Positions 40,552 to 48,592 of a DNA stretch of 64,000 nucleotides are shown piece after piece. Below the pieces are notes generated by a model, which saw nothing but the letters and a program-made list of their open reading frames with translations, was not told the origin of the DNA and ran no database searches. Every line of letters starts with the position of its first letter. The stretch's first letter is position 1. A program made the translations under genes and the position numbers. The stretch lies in assembly GCF_025273675.1 (NCBI RefSeq), contig NZ_CP045809.1:682001-746000 (forward strand). Reading direction: 5' to 3'. Source of the DNA: Gordonia pseudamarae. Lineage in GTDB: Bacteria; Actinomycetota; Actinomycetes; Mycobacteriales; Mycobacteriaceae.

Positions 40552-42729
40552 ATGACAATGGTAGGTACAGAACATGAACTGGCCGGGGGATCTCCGGGCA
40601 ATCCGGACGGGGTCCGCGCGTCCGGCTGGCTCGGCGACTTCCTCGCGCCGGCGAGCATCGCCATCGTAGGCGCGTCGACCAATGAGCGCACCATCAGCGG
40701 GATACCGCTGCGGATGCTGGGAATGCACGGCTACACGGGGGAGATCTATCCGATTCATCCGTCTGCCGAATCCGTCGGTGGATGCCGGGCATACCGGTCG
40801 CTCGCGGATGTGCCGACGACACCCGATCTGGCGCTGATCGCCGTGCGCGCCGAACTCGTACCGCAGGCGATTCGCGACTGCGGTGCTCGGGGCATCCCCG
40901 CCGCCTACATCCTCTCGTCGGGATTCTCCGAAGGGGCCGACGAGCAGGGTGCGCGCGTGGCCTCCGAACTCGACGACGCGATCGCCGACAGCGGTGTCCG
41001 GGTATGCGGTCCCAATGCCGAGGGGATCTTCAATATCGTCGACCGGGTTGCGATCGGGTTCAGCCCCACTATGATGCCGGGTATCGGATATCGCGGAGAC
41101 CTGCGCAAGGGCAATGTCGCCGTGGTATCGCACAGCGGCGGATTCGGCTTCGGGATCTTCAACCAGGGACTCGCCCGCGGCATCGACTTCTCGTATATCG
41201 TCAGCACCGGCAACGAGATCGACGTCAGCATGCTCGACTACGTCGACTACCTGATCGATGACGCCGATACCCAGGTGATCGTGCTGTTCATCGAGGGGCT
41301 GACCGACGCGCCGCGTCTGGTCGATCTCGCGTTGCGTGCAGGCGAGGCAGGCAAGACCATCGTCGCGGCCAAGATGGGCCGCTCGGCGGAGGGACAGTTG
41401 GCCACCGTTTCGCACACCGGGCACCTGGCGGGTCCTATCCACCTGTACCGGGCTCTGTTCGGTGCCGCGGGAATCGTCGAGGTATCCGATATCGACGAGC
41501 TGCTCGACGTCACGGCGGCGTTGTCCGCATGGCCGCGGGCCGTCGCCGGCAGGAGCGTGGGTATCGTGACAGTTTCCGGCGGAGCGGGCGCCTGGGTCAC
41601 GGATGTGCTGCGCGAGTACGATATCGAAGTGCCGGAACTGTCCGGGGAAACCCAGGGGAGGCTACGGGAACTGCTGCCGTACTACGCGGGTGTTCGCAAC
41701 CCCGTCGACGTCACCGGCGGTGCGGGCGGCCTCGATGTTCAGGCGAAGGTGGCGCATATCCTCGCCGAGTCTCCCGACGTCGATGCGATCGTGGTCATCG
41801 GGTCCCTGTTGCTCGAGGACCGCGCGGTGGCCACGGCACGCACCTTCGGGGAGGTGGCCCGAGCAACGGGTAAGCCGGTGCTGGTGCATTCGTACACACT
41901 CGTAGCCGACGGTGCCGTGGAAGCCTTTGGACAGGAGGGTATTCCGTTCTTCATGAGTCAGGAGGGGCTGGCCCGCGGACTGAGTGCGCTGTCCCGGAAG
42001 GCCGTCGACGCAGCAGCGGTACGTGAGCTCAGGGCCGGTGTCTCCGGTGTCGCGGTGGCGTCGTTGCGTGAGCGTGCCACGGCGGGTGTGCTGCATGAGG
42101 CCGCGGTGAAGACGTGGCTCGGCGAAGCGGGGATGACGGTGCCGGAGGGGCGGTTGGTGACCGACGCGGATGCCGCGGTGGCCGCGGCTGCCGAACTCGG
42201 TTACCCACTGGCGCTGAAGGTTCAGGATGCCGCGTTGCCGCATAAGGGGGATGCCGGCGTGCTCGCGCTCGGTGTCGCCGATGATGGCGAACTGCGCACG
42301 ACGGTGGACGAACTGCTGTCACGAGCGTCTGGTCTTCTGGGCCGTGCTGCTGATGGCGTGCTTGTGGAACGGATGTCGCTGCCCGGCGCAGAGCTTCTGC
42401 TCGGTGGTCTCAACGATCCGCACCTGGGCCAGTTCATCACGGTCGGCGCAGGTGGTAGTGACACCGAATTACTTGCTGACACAGCTACATTGGTTGCTCC
42501 GGCATCTCCTGATCAGGTCGAGCAGGCGTTACGGACTCTGCGCTGCTGGCCTACGGTGCAGCGCAGTGGTGCCGAGGCGATCGCCGAATTCGCCGAGCTC
42601 GCAGCGCGGGTATCCGGACTGCTGGTGCAACACTCCGACGAGCTGGCCGAACTGGATCTCAATCCGGTGCGGGTGCGTGCGGAGAGTCCCCGCGTGGACG
42701 TCATCGACGGGCTCGCTATTCTCCGGTGA
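40552..42729 (+). CDS. ADP-forming acyl-CoA synthetase (acetate-CoA ligase type)
   Basis: 725 residues with alpha and beta parts fused. The CoA-binding domain starts with IAIVGASTNERTISGIPLRML. The phosphohistidine candidate lies in the ligase domain segments VVSHSGGFGFGIFNQG and TVSHTGHLAG. The C-terminal ATP-grasp part includes YPLALKVQDAALPHKGDAG and ELDLNPVRV. Such enzymes form acyl-CoA from acid, CoA and ATP with ADP as product. ATG at 40552 follows GAGAGGA; an upstream frame to 40183 crosses the operators and is rejected. It is controlled from the same region as the ThDP enzyme. Confidence 0.88.
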   Translation: MTMVGTEHELAGGSPGNPDGVRASGWLGDFLAPASIAIVGASTNERTISGIPLRMLGMHGYTGEIYPIHPSAESVGGCRAYRSLADVPTTPDLALIAVRAELVPQAIRDCGARGIPAAYILSSGFSEGADEQGARVASELDDAIADSGVRVCGPNAEGIFNIVDRVAIGFSPTMMPGIGYRGDLRKGNVAVVSHSGGFGFGIFNQGLARGIDFSYIVSTGNEIDVSMLDYVDYLIDDADTQVIVLFIEGLTDAPRLVDLALRAGEAGKTIVAAKMGRSAEGQLATVSHTGHLAGPIHLYRALFGAAGIVEVSDIDELLDVTAALSAWPRAVAGRSVGIVTVSGGAGAWVTDVLREYDIEVPELSGETQGRLRELLPYYAGVRNPVDVTGGAGGLDVQAKVAHILAESPDVDAIVVIGSLLLEDRAVATARTFGEVARATGKPVLVHSYTLVADGAVEAFGQEGIPFFMSQEGLARGLSALSRKAVDAAAVRELRAGVSGVAVASLRERATAGVLHEAAVKTWLGEAGMTVPEGRLVTDADAAVAAAAELGYPLALKVQDAALPHKGDAGVLALGVADDGELRTTVDELLSRASGLLGRAADGVLVERMSLPGAELLLGGLNDPHLGQFITVGAGGSDTELLADTATLVAPASPDQVEQALRTLRCWPTVQRSGAEAIAEFAELAARVSGLLVQHSDELAELDLNPVRVRAESPRVDVIDGLAILR

Positions 42730-42775
42730 CCTGCTGACTTCCTCGCTGAGCAAGCGCGGGAGCCATAGTCGAGAG

Positions 42776-42813
42776 CACCCGCTGTGGATAGATTCCACAG
42801 CGGGTGTCTTTTG
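42776..42813. terminator. Rho-independent terminator between convergent genes
   Basis: Perfect 13-bp stem (42776-42788 and 42794-42806), 5-nt loop, followed by TCTTTTG. It is the clearest terminator in the window and is shared by the synthetase (ends 42729) and, in reverse, the SDR (ends 42828). Confidence 0.85.
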
Positions 42814-42827
42814 TGAGAGTTGGGAGC

Positions 42828-43667
42828 TCAGAGCTCGGGATACGGATCGCCGAGCGGTCCGAGTCCGTCGTTCCAGTCGCGGTAGTCCGCGGCGATGGGC
42901 GAACCGGCCATCAGGCCACCGTCGACGCGGATGGTCTCACCGGTGATGTACTCGGCAGCATCGGAGCCGAGGAAGAACACGGTTTCGGCAACCTTCTCGG
43001 GGTGCACGGCGTCGGGAGTGAGCATCGCCCGTCGGTAGATGTTGGCCATCCGCTCGGGTGTCCAGGTCAGGTTGTTGCGGGTCAGGACGAATGCCGGTGA
43101 CACCGCGTTGCAACGCACCCCCTTCTTGCTGTACTGGGTTGCCACCATGCGGGTCAGCTGGATGACGCCGGCCTTGGCGACGCCGTAGGAGGTCAGCGTG
43201 GTCTCGCCCGCCTCGCCGGTGACCGAGGCGATGTTGACGATGCTGCCCTTGCCCTGCTCCACCATGATGGGCAGCGAGTACTTGCAGCCCAGGAACGCCG
43301 GAAGAAGGTCCGAACGCAGTGTCTCCATAAAGGTTTCGGAGGTCACGTCGGCTGCCGCCGGGTCCAGTGCGCACAATTCGAGCGCGGCCGCGTTGTTGAC
43401 GAGAACATCGAGACTGCCGTAGTCGCGGGCGGTGCGTGCGATGAGCGACGAGAAGGCATCCTCGTCGCGTATGTCGATGACCACGCCCTCGGCCGATCCG
43501 CCGGCCGTCTTGATCTCCTCGGTGACCAGCGGGGTGCGCTCACCGTCGCGATCGGCGATCACCACGGTGTAGCCGCGCTCGGCGAACAGCTTTGCCTCGC
43601 ATTCGCCCATGCCGTTCGCACCGCCGGTGATCAGCACCACCGGCCCGGATTTCGCTGTTGAGGTCAA
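42828..43667 (-). CDS. Classical SDR oxidoreductase
   Basis: 279 residues with the cofactor motif TGGANGMGECEAKLF, NNAA, the catalytic serine in NIASVTGEAG, and SYGVAKAGVIQL for Tyr/Lys. The C-terminus YITGETIRVDGGL is that of 3-oxoacyl/3-hydroxyacyl-type SDRs. There is no mycofactocin-type insertion. The start is TTG at 43667, five bases after AAGGAG. It is divergent from a mycofactocin-type SDR operon with two palindromes between them. Confidence 0.9.
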   Translation of the reverse strand: MTSTAKSGPVVLITGGANGMGECEAKLFAERGYTVVIADRDGERTPLVTEEIKTAGGSAEGVVIDIRDEDAFSSLIARTARDYGSLDVLVNNAAALELCALDPAAADVTSETFMETLRSDLLPAFLGCKYSLPIMVEQGKGSIVNIASVTGEAGETTLTSYGVAKAGVIQLTRMVATQYSKKGVRCNAVSPAFVLTRNNLTWTPERMANIYRRAMLTPDAVHPEKVAETVFFLGSDAAEYITGETIRVDGGLMAGSPIAADYRDWNDGLGPLGDPYPEL

Positions 43668-43733
43668 GGTGACTCCTTGTTGTCGTCGTCGATTCTCACC
43701 GGCGTTTATGAGCGCTCAATGAGGTTGTGCTTC

Positions 43734-43745
43734 CTACTGTAGTAG
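43734..43745. promoter_or_regulatory. Palindrome CTACTGTAGTAG
   Basis: Perfect 5-bp arms with a GT centre, 67 bp before the minus-strand SDR start. It is adjacent to the next palindrome (5 bp apart). Confidence 0.4.
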
Positions 43746-43750
43746 CAAAG

Positions 43751-43766
43751 TCGACAAGTTTGTCGA
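43751..43766. promoter_or_regulatory. Palindrome TCGACAAGTTTGTCGA
   Basis: Perfect 7-bp arms around GT. Same length, spacing and TCGA ends as the TCGAYAT-NN-ATRTCGA sites but with an AA/TT interior, so it may be a variant site or belong to a related regulator. Confidence 0.5.
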
Positions 43767-44079
43767 AAATGCTTGACTGGAGTGTGTCGCAGGGCACATT
43801 ATGGATGGGTAGCGTCGCGTGGGCGTCCCGACCACGGTCCGTCGTTCGGATTCGGATCAATTGCAGCTCAACCGATCACTCGATGCGCTGCATCGACTTT
43901 GTACTCGGTCGTGAACGACCGACGCGTCCGCGACAGGTGAACATCCTCCCAGTGGGACCGGTGATCCCGCTATCTCGGTGTCCACTACCTGGGGAGAACC
44001 TCAATGTGACTGCATGTACTCATCGCTTCTGTTCGCTCATTCGTTGCCACAGCAAACCACAGGGAGATGGTGGAAAATC

Positions 44080-44943
44080 ATGGGAGATCGTCTGGCCGGA
44101 AAAGTCGCTTTCATCACCGGTGCGGCCCGGGGACAGGGTCGTGCCGAGGCGGTGCGTTTCTCCGAGGAGGGCGCCTCGGTGATCCTCGTGGATCTACCCG
44201 GAAAGATCGACAATCTGGTGTACGAGCAGAGCACCCGGGGTGACTTGGACGAGACCATCGCCCTGTGCGAGGCACATGGTGCCACTGTGGTGGCCGCTGA
44301 AGGTGATGTCCGCGATCTGGCCGGTCTGGAGAAGATCGCCGCAGACGGAGTGCAAGCACTCGGCGGACTCGACATCATCGTCGGCAACGCCGGCATCTAC
44401 ACCATCGGGCGGCTGGTCGGCCGTGATCCCGTCTTTCCTGGCGTTGCTGACGTCCTGACCACGCAGGCCTGGCAGGACATGCTCGACATCAACCTCACCG
44501 GCGTCTTCAATACGGTGCGGGCGGCCGCCCCGCACATGATTGCCCAGGGCAAGGGCGGCTCGGTCATCCTCACCAGCTCTGGTGCGGGCTTGTCGGGAGG
44601 TCCCAACATCGGCCACTATGTGGCCGCCAAGCACGGTGTGGTGGGGCTGATGAAATCACTGGCCTACGAGCTGGGTTCGCACGGGATCAGGGTCAACGCC
44701 GTCCATCCCGGACAGGTAGACACCCACATGATCCACAACGACGAGACCTACCGGCTGTTCCGGCCCGATCTTCCTGAGCCCTCGCGTGAGGCGTTCGAGA
44801 TGGTCTCGGTGCAGATCAACACGATTCCGGTGCCGTACGTACAGCCGATCGATATCGCCAACGCGATGCTGTTCCTGGCCTCCGATGAGTCGCGCTACAT
44901 CACGGGGGTCTCGTTGCCGGTCGACGCCGGCACCCTCGTGTAA
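44080..44943 (+). CDS. Mycofactocin-type SDR oxidoreductase (third of three)
   Basis: 287 residues: TGAARGQGRAEAVRF, an insertion after strand two (VDLPGKIDNLVYEQSTRGDLDETIALCE), GNAGIYTIG, the serine in LTSSGAGLSGG, HYVAAKHGVVGLMKS for Tyr/Lys, and RYITGVSLPVDAG. ATG at 44080 is used because homology starts there. An 18-bp duplication covers its stop codon. It is followed 119 bp later by the second substrate-binding protein and then an esterase, probably in one operon. Confidence 0.88.
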   Translation: MGDRLAGKVAFITGAARGQGRAEAVRFSEEGASVILVDLPGKIDNLVYEQSTRGDLDETIALCEAHGATVVAAEGDVRDLAGLEKIAADGVQALGGLDIIVGNAGIYTIGRLVGRDPVFPGVADVLTTQAWQDMLDINLTGVFNTVRAAAPHMIAQGKGGSVILTSSGAGLSGGPNIGHYVAAKHGVVGLMKSLAYELGSHGIRVNAVHPGQVDTHMIHNDETYRLFRPDLPEPSREAFEMVSVQINTIPVPYVQPIDIANAMLFLASDESRYITGVSLPVDAGTLV

Positions 44944-44972
44944 CTCTCACCGACCGTGTAACTCTCACCGAC
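44937..44972. repeat. 18-bp tandem duplication over the SDR stop codon
   Basis: CGTGTAACTCTCACCGAC occurs twice without spacer (44937-44954, 44955-44972). The first copy contains the TAA stop; the second is noncoding. Confidence 0.85.
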
Positions 44973-45062
44973 GTCGAAGTATTCGGCAGTACTCAACCTT
45001 GCTGACCCCATTCGGGGTCTGCGATCAGCTGACGGCCGGAGAGCCGTCCGAAAGGAATAGCA

Positions 45063-46313
45063 ATGACACGCAGTGTGCGAAGGTGGCAGGCGCTGCCGGC
45101 TGCGGCGGTGGCACTGACCATGGTGATGGCCGGATGCTCGGACGCCGACGACGACAGTTCGGGCGATACCGCGGCCGACCTGTCTCTGCTGGGGGAGGTG
45201 AATGCGGCCACCGGGGCACCGATCGAAATCGCCTTCCCCACAACGGGTGCCTCGGCCGCCGCGTATACACACGAGACCGAGGTTGCCAATGCGACCGTGA
45301 AGTACATCAACGAGTACCTCGGTGGCATCAACGGTCACCCCATCACTCTCACCGTCTGCGAGGACGCGTTGCAGGCCGCGAAGGCCCGAGAGTGCGCCAA
45401 TAAGGCAGTCGGATCGAAAGATGTTGCTGTGGTGGGTGGTACGCCGTCGAGTCCGGATACGACCGCGGCCGTGACCTCACCGGCCGGGTTGGCGTTCTTC
45501 ACCACGAACGGAGGCTCGGACAAGTCGATGACCCTGCCCAACACCTACGTTCTGTCCAACACCCCGGGCGGACTGGTCGGGCTGCCCGCTGCGATGACGA
45601 AGGAGGCCGGGGCCAAGAAGGCGGCGTTGATCACCATCGACGCACCGATCGCCACCGGCTCGATCAAGGCGCTCGGACCACTCGCGTTCGGCAATGCCGG
45701 GGTGGAGATGGATCTGGTGGCCGTTCCTCCGGGCACTGCCGACATGACCCCGCAGATTCAGGCGGCACTCGACGGCGGGGCCGGTTTCTTCCAGGTCCTC
45801 GGCGATGAATCATTCTGTGTGGCCGCGTTCCGCGCGATGCGCACACTGGGTGCCGATCAGCCGGTACTCACCGTGAACAACTGTGCCACCACGAAGGTCG
45901 CCGAGCAGGTGCCCGGCGGCCTCGAAGGCATCAAGGTGCAGATCGGTGACGATCTGTCCCCCGACGCCGCCGACACCAAACTCTTCAAGGCGGTGCTCAG
46001 CAAGTACGGCGCCGAGGGTAAAGAGGACGGTGCCAGCGCCTTCCGTTCGCTCGTGGCGTTCCAGCGTGCGCTGTCGGGCATGCAGGGCGACGTGACCCGC
46101 AAGTCCATCATCGACAGGTTGAACGCTCAGCCCGAGCCTGCGGAGATCCCGATCTCAGCAGGTCTGAAGTTTCAATGCGGCTCCAAACCTGTTGTGGTGG
46201 CTCCGAACATCTGCACCGGTGGGGTACTGGTCGGGACCGCGGGCAAGGACGGCACCTTCAGCGACATCAAGCCGTACGAGGTGGCGGAACTGCTTACCCC
46301 GCCTTCCCAGTGA
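45063..46313 (+). CDS. Substrate-binding lipoprotein of a Liv-type ABC transporter (second)
   Basis: 416 residues with signal peptide and lipobox MVMAGC. It shares YINEYLGGINGHPITLTVCED, ECANKAVGSKDVAVVGGTPS, VTSPAGLAFF, QVLGDESFCVAAFRAMRTLG and FQCGSKPVVVAPNICTGG with the other two intact paralogues and is closer to the third than to the first. AAAGGAA precedes the ATG. It lies between an SDR and an esterase, unlike a typical liv operon, which suggests an orphan binding protein using the transporter at 34668. Confidence 0.9.
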   Translation: MTRSVRRWQALPAAAVALTMVMAGCSDADDDSSGDTAADLSLLGEVNAATGAPIEIAFPTTGASAAAYTHETEVANATVKYINEYLGGINGHPITLTVCEDALQAAKARECANKAVGSKDVAVVGGTPSSPDTTAAVTSPAGLAFFTTNGGSDKSMTLPNTYVLSNTPGGLVGLPAAMTKEAGAKKAALITIDAPIATGSIKALGPLAFGNAGVEMDLVAVPPGTADMTPQIQAALDGGAGFFQVLGDESFCVAAFRAMRTLGADQPVLTVNNCATTKVAEQVPGGLEGIKVQIGDDLSPDAADTKLFKAVLSKYGAEGKEDGASAFRSLVAFQRALSGMQGDVTRKSIIDRLNAQPEPAEIPISAGLKFQCGSKPVVVAPNICTGGVLVGTAGKDGTFSDIKPYEVAELLTPPSQ

Positions 46314-46332
46314 CGTGACGAGGCTTCGATAG

Positions 46333-47370
46333 GTGGGCATGACGATGAGGGGAACCGGCCGAACTGTGAAAGTTGCCGCTGTGCTGACAACGTCGATCAT
46401 CGCGGGGGTAGCCCTGCGACAGGTGCGGAGACTGCGGCCGGCGCTGGCCGATGTCGCGCCCGCCTTACGAAGTCCGTTATTGCCGTTTCTGACCGGGCAG
46501 GTCAGCGCCCGTGTACTGCGGTTGTACCGGGCTGGGATGGGAGTCACCATGTCCGCGGGTGCGGGCGTCACGGTTCGACGGGCCGAGGTTCCGTCTGCCG
46601 TGCCGCCGGCGCTGGTGGTGGCGCCGCGCGAGATGAGTGGCCCGGCCCCTGCGATTCTGCACATCCACGGCGGCGGAATGATCATGGGAAGTCCGGGTTT
46701 CGAGCTTCCACTATCCGGGCAGTGGTGCCGCGATCTGGGCGTGGTGGTGGTCTCTCCCGACTACCGGCTCGCCCCGGAGCATTCCTATCCTGCCGCGGTC
46801 GATGATGTGATGGAGACCCTGTACTGGATGCGAGCCGAGTCCGCCGCGCTGGGTATCGACCCCGACCGGATCGCGGTCGCCGGATCGAGCGCCGGTGGCG
46901 GGCTTGCCGCCGCGATCGCGCAACGTGCATTCGATGAGGGGATTCCCCTGCGCGGGCAGGTGCTGGTCTATCCTATGCTCGACGACAGAACCGCGTTGGA
47001 CACCTCCGACCGGTCCGCCGGATACGGACGATTCGTCTGGAACAATCGGGCCAATCTGTACGCGTGGACCGCGTATCTGGGACGGCCGCCGAGGCGATCC
47101 GACGCGCCGGGCTATGCGGCACCCGCCCGACGATCCGATCTGAGTGGGCTGGCGCCCGCATGGGCCGGAGTCGGGGAAATCGATCTATTCCACGACGAAA
47201 CCGTATCCTATGCGAAATCATTGCGCTCCAACGGTGTTCGATGCGATCTGGTCGTAGTTCCCGGGATGTATCACGGGGCCGACGGGATCAAGCGTAACAA
47301 TCCGGCAATGCTGGCCTTCCGGCAGGACTCGACGGAGTTTCTGCGAGAGGTTCTACAGGCCGGGATCTGA
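46333..47370 (+). CDS. Alpha/beta-hydrolase (HSL-type esterase) with N-terminal hydrophobic segment
   Basis: About 345 residues. A hydrophobic stretch near the N-terminus (VAAVLTTSIIAGVALRQV) may anchor it. The core has HIHGGGMIMG, DYRLAPEHSYP, the nucleophile in AGSSAGGGL, the acid in GEIDLFHDE and the histidine in PGMYHGAD. The start is uncertain: GTG 46333, ATG 46339 and ATG 46345 are all possible. It follows the second binding protein by 19 bp, so co-transcription is likely. Confidence 0.87.
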   Translation: MGMTMRGTGRTVKVAAVLTTSIIAGVALRQVRRLRPALADVAPALRSPLLPFLTGQVSARVLRLYRAGMGVTMSAGAGVTVRRAEVPSAVPPALVVAPREMSGPAPAILHIHGGGMIMGSPGFELPLSGQWCRDLGVVVVSPDYRLAPEHSYPAAVDDVMETLYWMRAESAALGIDPDRIAVAGSSAGGGLAAAIAQRAFDEGIPLRGQVLVYPMLDDRTALDTSDRSAGYGRFVWNNRANLYAWTAYLGRPPRRSDAPGYAAPARRSDLSGLAPAWAGVGEIDLFHDETVSYAKSLRSNGVRCDLVVVPGMYHGADGIKRNNPAMLAFRQDSTEFLREVLQAGI

Positions 47371-47388
47371 CCCGGTTTCCGGCACGCC

Positions 47389-47566
47389 GGTACGCCGTCG
47401 AGCCTGGACGTCATCGTCGCGGTGACCTCTCCCGCGGGGGTGACGTTCTTCAGCGCCAACGGTGACTCCGTGGGGTCGCTGAGCTCTCCCAGCCCCCGCA
47501 GTGGGCTTCTTCCAGATCCTCGGTGACGAGCGGTTCTGCATTGCGGCACTGCGGGCGAGCCGCCCC
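47389..47566 (+). pseudogene. Remnant of a fourth substrate-binding protein gene
   Basis: One frame from 47389 reads GTPSSLDVIVAVTSPAGVTF and FSANGDSVGSLS, matching the segment GTPSSPDTTAAVTSPAGLAF of the second binding protein. About 110 bp later another frame reads GFFQILGDERFCIAALRAS, matching GFFQVLGDESFCVAAFRAM, which lies about 95 residues further on in the intact protein. The interval is deleted, a frameshift separates the two parts, and neither end of the gene remains. Confidence 0.85.
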
Positions 47567-47596
47567 GCGTCCCCCAAGCGGGGGAGCGGGCGGCGG

Positions 47597-48358
47597 TCAG
47601 CGGCCGATGAACCCGGGCGTGCGCCGCTCGCGAAGTGCGGTGGTTCCCTCGATGAAATCTGCTGTGCCCATCAATTCTTCCTGTTTGGCGCGCTCGTGGG
47701 CCATTGCCGCGCGCATCTTCTCGGGCAGGTCACCGCGCAGGGTGGCGCGGATGCTCTGTACCGCGAGCGGGGCATTGGCGGCGATCTCTCCGGCGATCTC
47801 GACGGCCCGGGACCGGATGCGATCGTCGTCGACGAGCTCGGTGCACAGTCCGATGCGGTGCGCATCGGCGCCGGACAGGCGGTTGCCTCGGTACAGGATG
47901 TCGACGGTGGCGGACTCCCCGATGGTGCGTGTCAGGGTTTCGGTGAGGCCGAAACCGTGGTGCAGGCCCAGCCGGGCGAAGTTGACCCAGAAGTAGCTCG
48001 ATGGGCCGGCCACCCGCAGATCGGCGCTCATCGCCAGTCCCACGCCGCCACCCACGGCCGCGCCCTGGACGGCGGCGATGATCGGCAGCGGCTGAGCGAC
48101 CAGCGCGATACCGAGTTCGTACACATCTCCACGGCCACTCAGATTGCTGAAATCTGCTCCGGCGCAGAAGTTCTTACCCTCGCTGCACAAGACGATGGCA
48201 CGCGCGCCCGCCTCACGCAGTTCCTGTGCGGCAGCCACGGAGCGGGCGAGGCTGTCGCCGTTGAGATAGTTGTTCGGCGGGCTGGTGAACTCGATCGTTC
48301 CGACATGGGTTCCGGCGTCCAACGTAGCTCTGACGCTGTCGATGTCTCTGTCAATCAT
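47597..48358 (-). CDS. Enoyl-CoA hydratase/isomerase family (crotonase)
   Basis: 253 residues with the crotonase motifs EGKNFCAGADF, VQGAAVGGGVGLAMSADLRVA and FARLGLHHGFGLTETLTR. The family hydrates enoyl-CoA or performs related acyl-CoA chemistry; the Glu positions of a standard hydratase are not clear-cut here, so isomerase or another crotonase role is possible. ATG at 48358 is chosen because the longer frame to 48436 would run into the operator array. It is divergent from the FadE pair at 48593. Confidence 0.87.
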   Translation of the reverse strand: MIDRDIDSVRATLDAGTHVGTIEFTSPPNNYLNGDSLARSVAAAQELREAGARAIVLCSEGKNFCAGADFSNLSGRGDVYELGIALVAQPLPIIAAVQGAAVGGGVGLAMSADLRVAGPSSYFWVNFARLGLHHGFGLTETLTRTIGESATVDILYRGNRLSGADAHRIGLCTELVDDDRIRSRAVEIAGEIAANAPLAVQSIRATLRGDLPEKMRAAMAHERAKQEELMGTADFIEGTTALRERRTPGFIGR

Positions 48359-48416
48359 GTGTATTACCAGTCCTTTTGGTTGCTCATGGAGATTCGGGGT
48401 ATCACCGTGAGGATAG

Positions 48417-48456
48417 TCGATAATCGTGTCGATCAAAATATCGACATGGATATCGA
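48417..48456. promoter_or_regulatory. Phased array of three overlapping TCGA-type operators
   Basis: TCGA recurs at 48417, 48429, 48441 and 48453, exactly every 12 bp, giving overlapping 16-bp sites at 48417-48432, 48429-48444 and 48441-48456. The last fits TCGAYAT-NN-ATRTCGA fully; the other two fit at 14 of 16 positions. It lies between the divergent crotonase and FadE genes. Confidence 0.65.
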
Positions 48457-48592
48457 CTTTGGGCTACTGTTGATTCCGATGGCCCGTGGATGTCGGTCGG
48501 CGCGAGGAGCGATATTCCGCCGGCATCGAGGCGCGACGATCTTCGTCGGCTTGTCCGAGGTGGGCCGGATTGCCGACCGAAAGGAGAACCAC

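Larger units (their letters stand above)
43668..44079. other. Divergent promoter region between two SDR genes
   Basis: 412 bp without a credible gene. It carries the palindromes at 43734-43745 and 43751-43766, and a TGTGACTGCAT half-site at 44005-44015 that matches the left part of the CRP-type sites elsewhere. Confidence 0.7.

Noticed and set aside
47501..48592. Long upstream extension of the FadE open frame
   Set aside because: It reads through a binding-protein remnant, the antisense of the crotonase gene and the operator array; the true start has AAGGAG at 48593.
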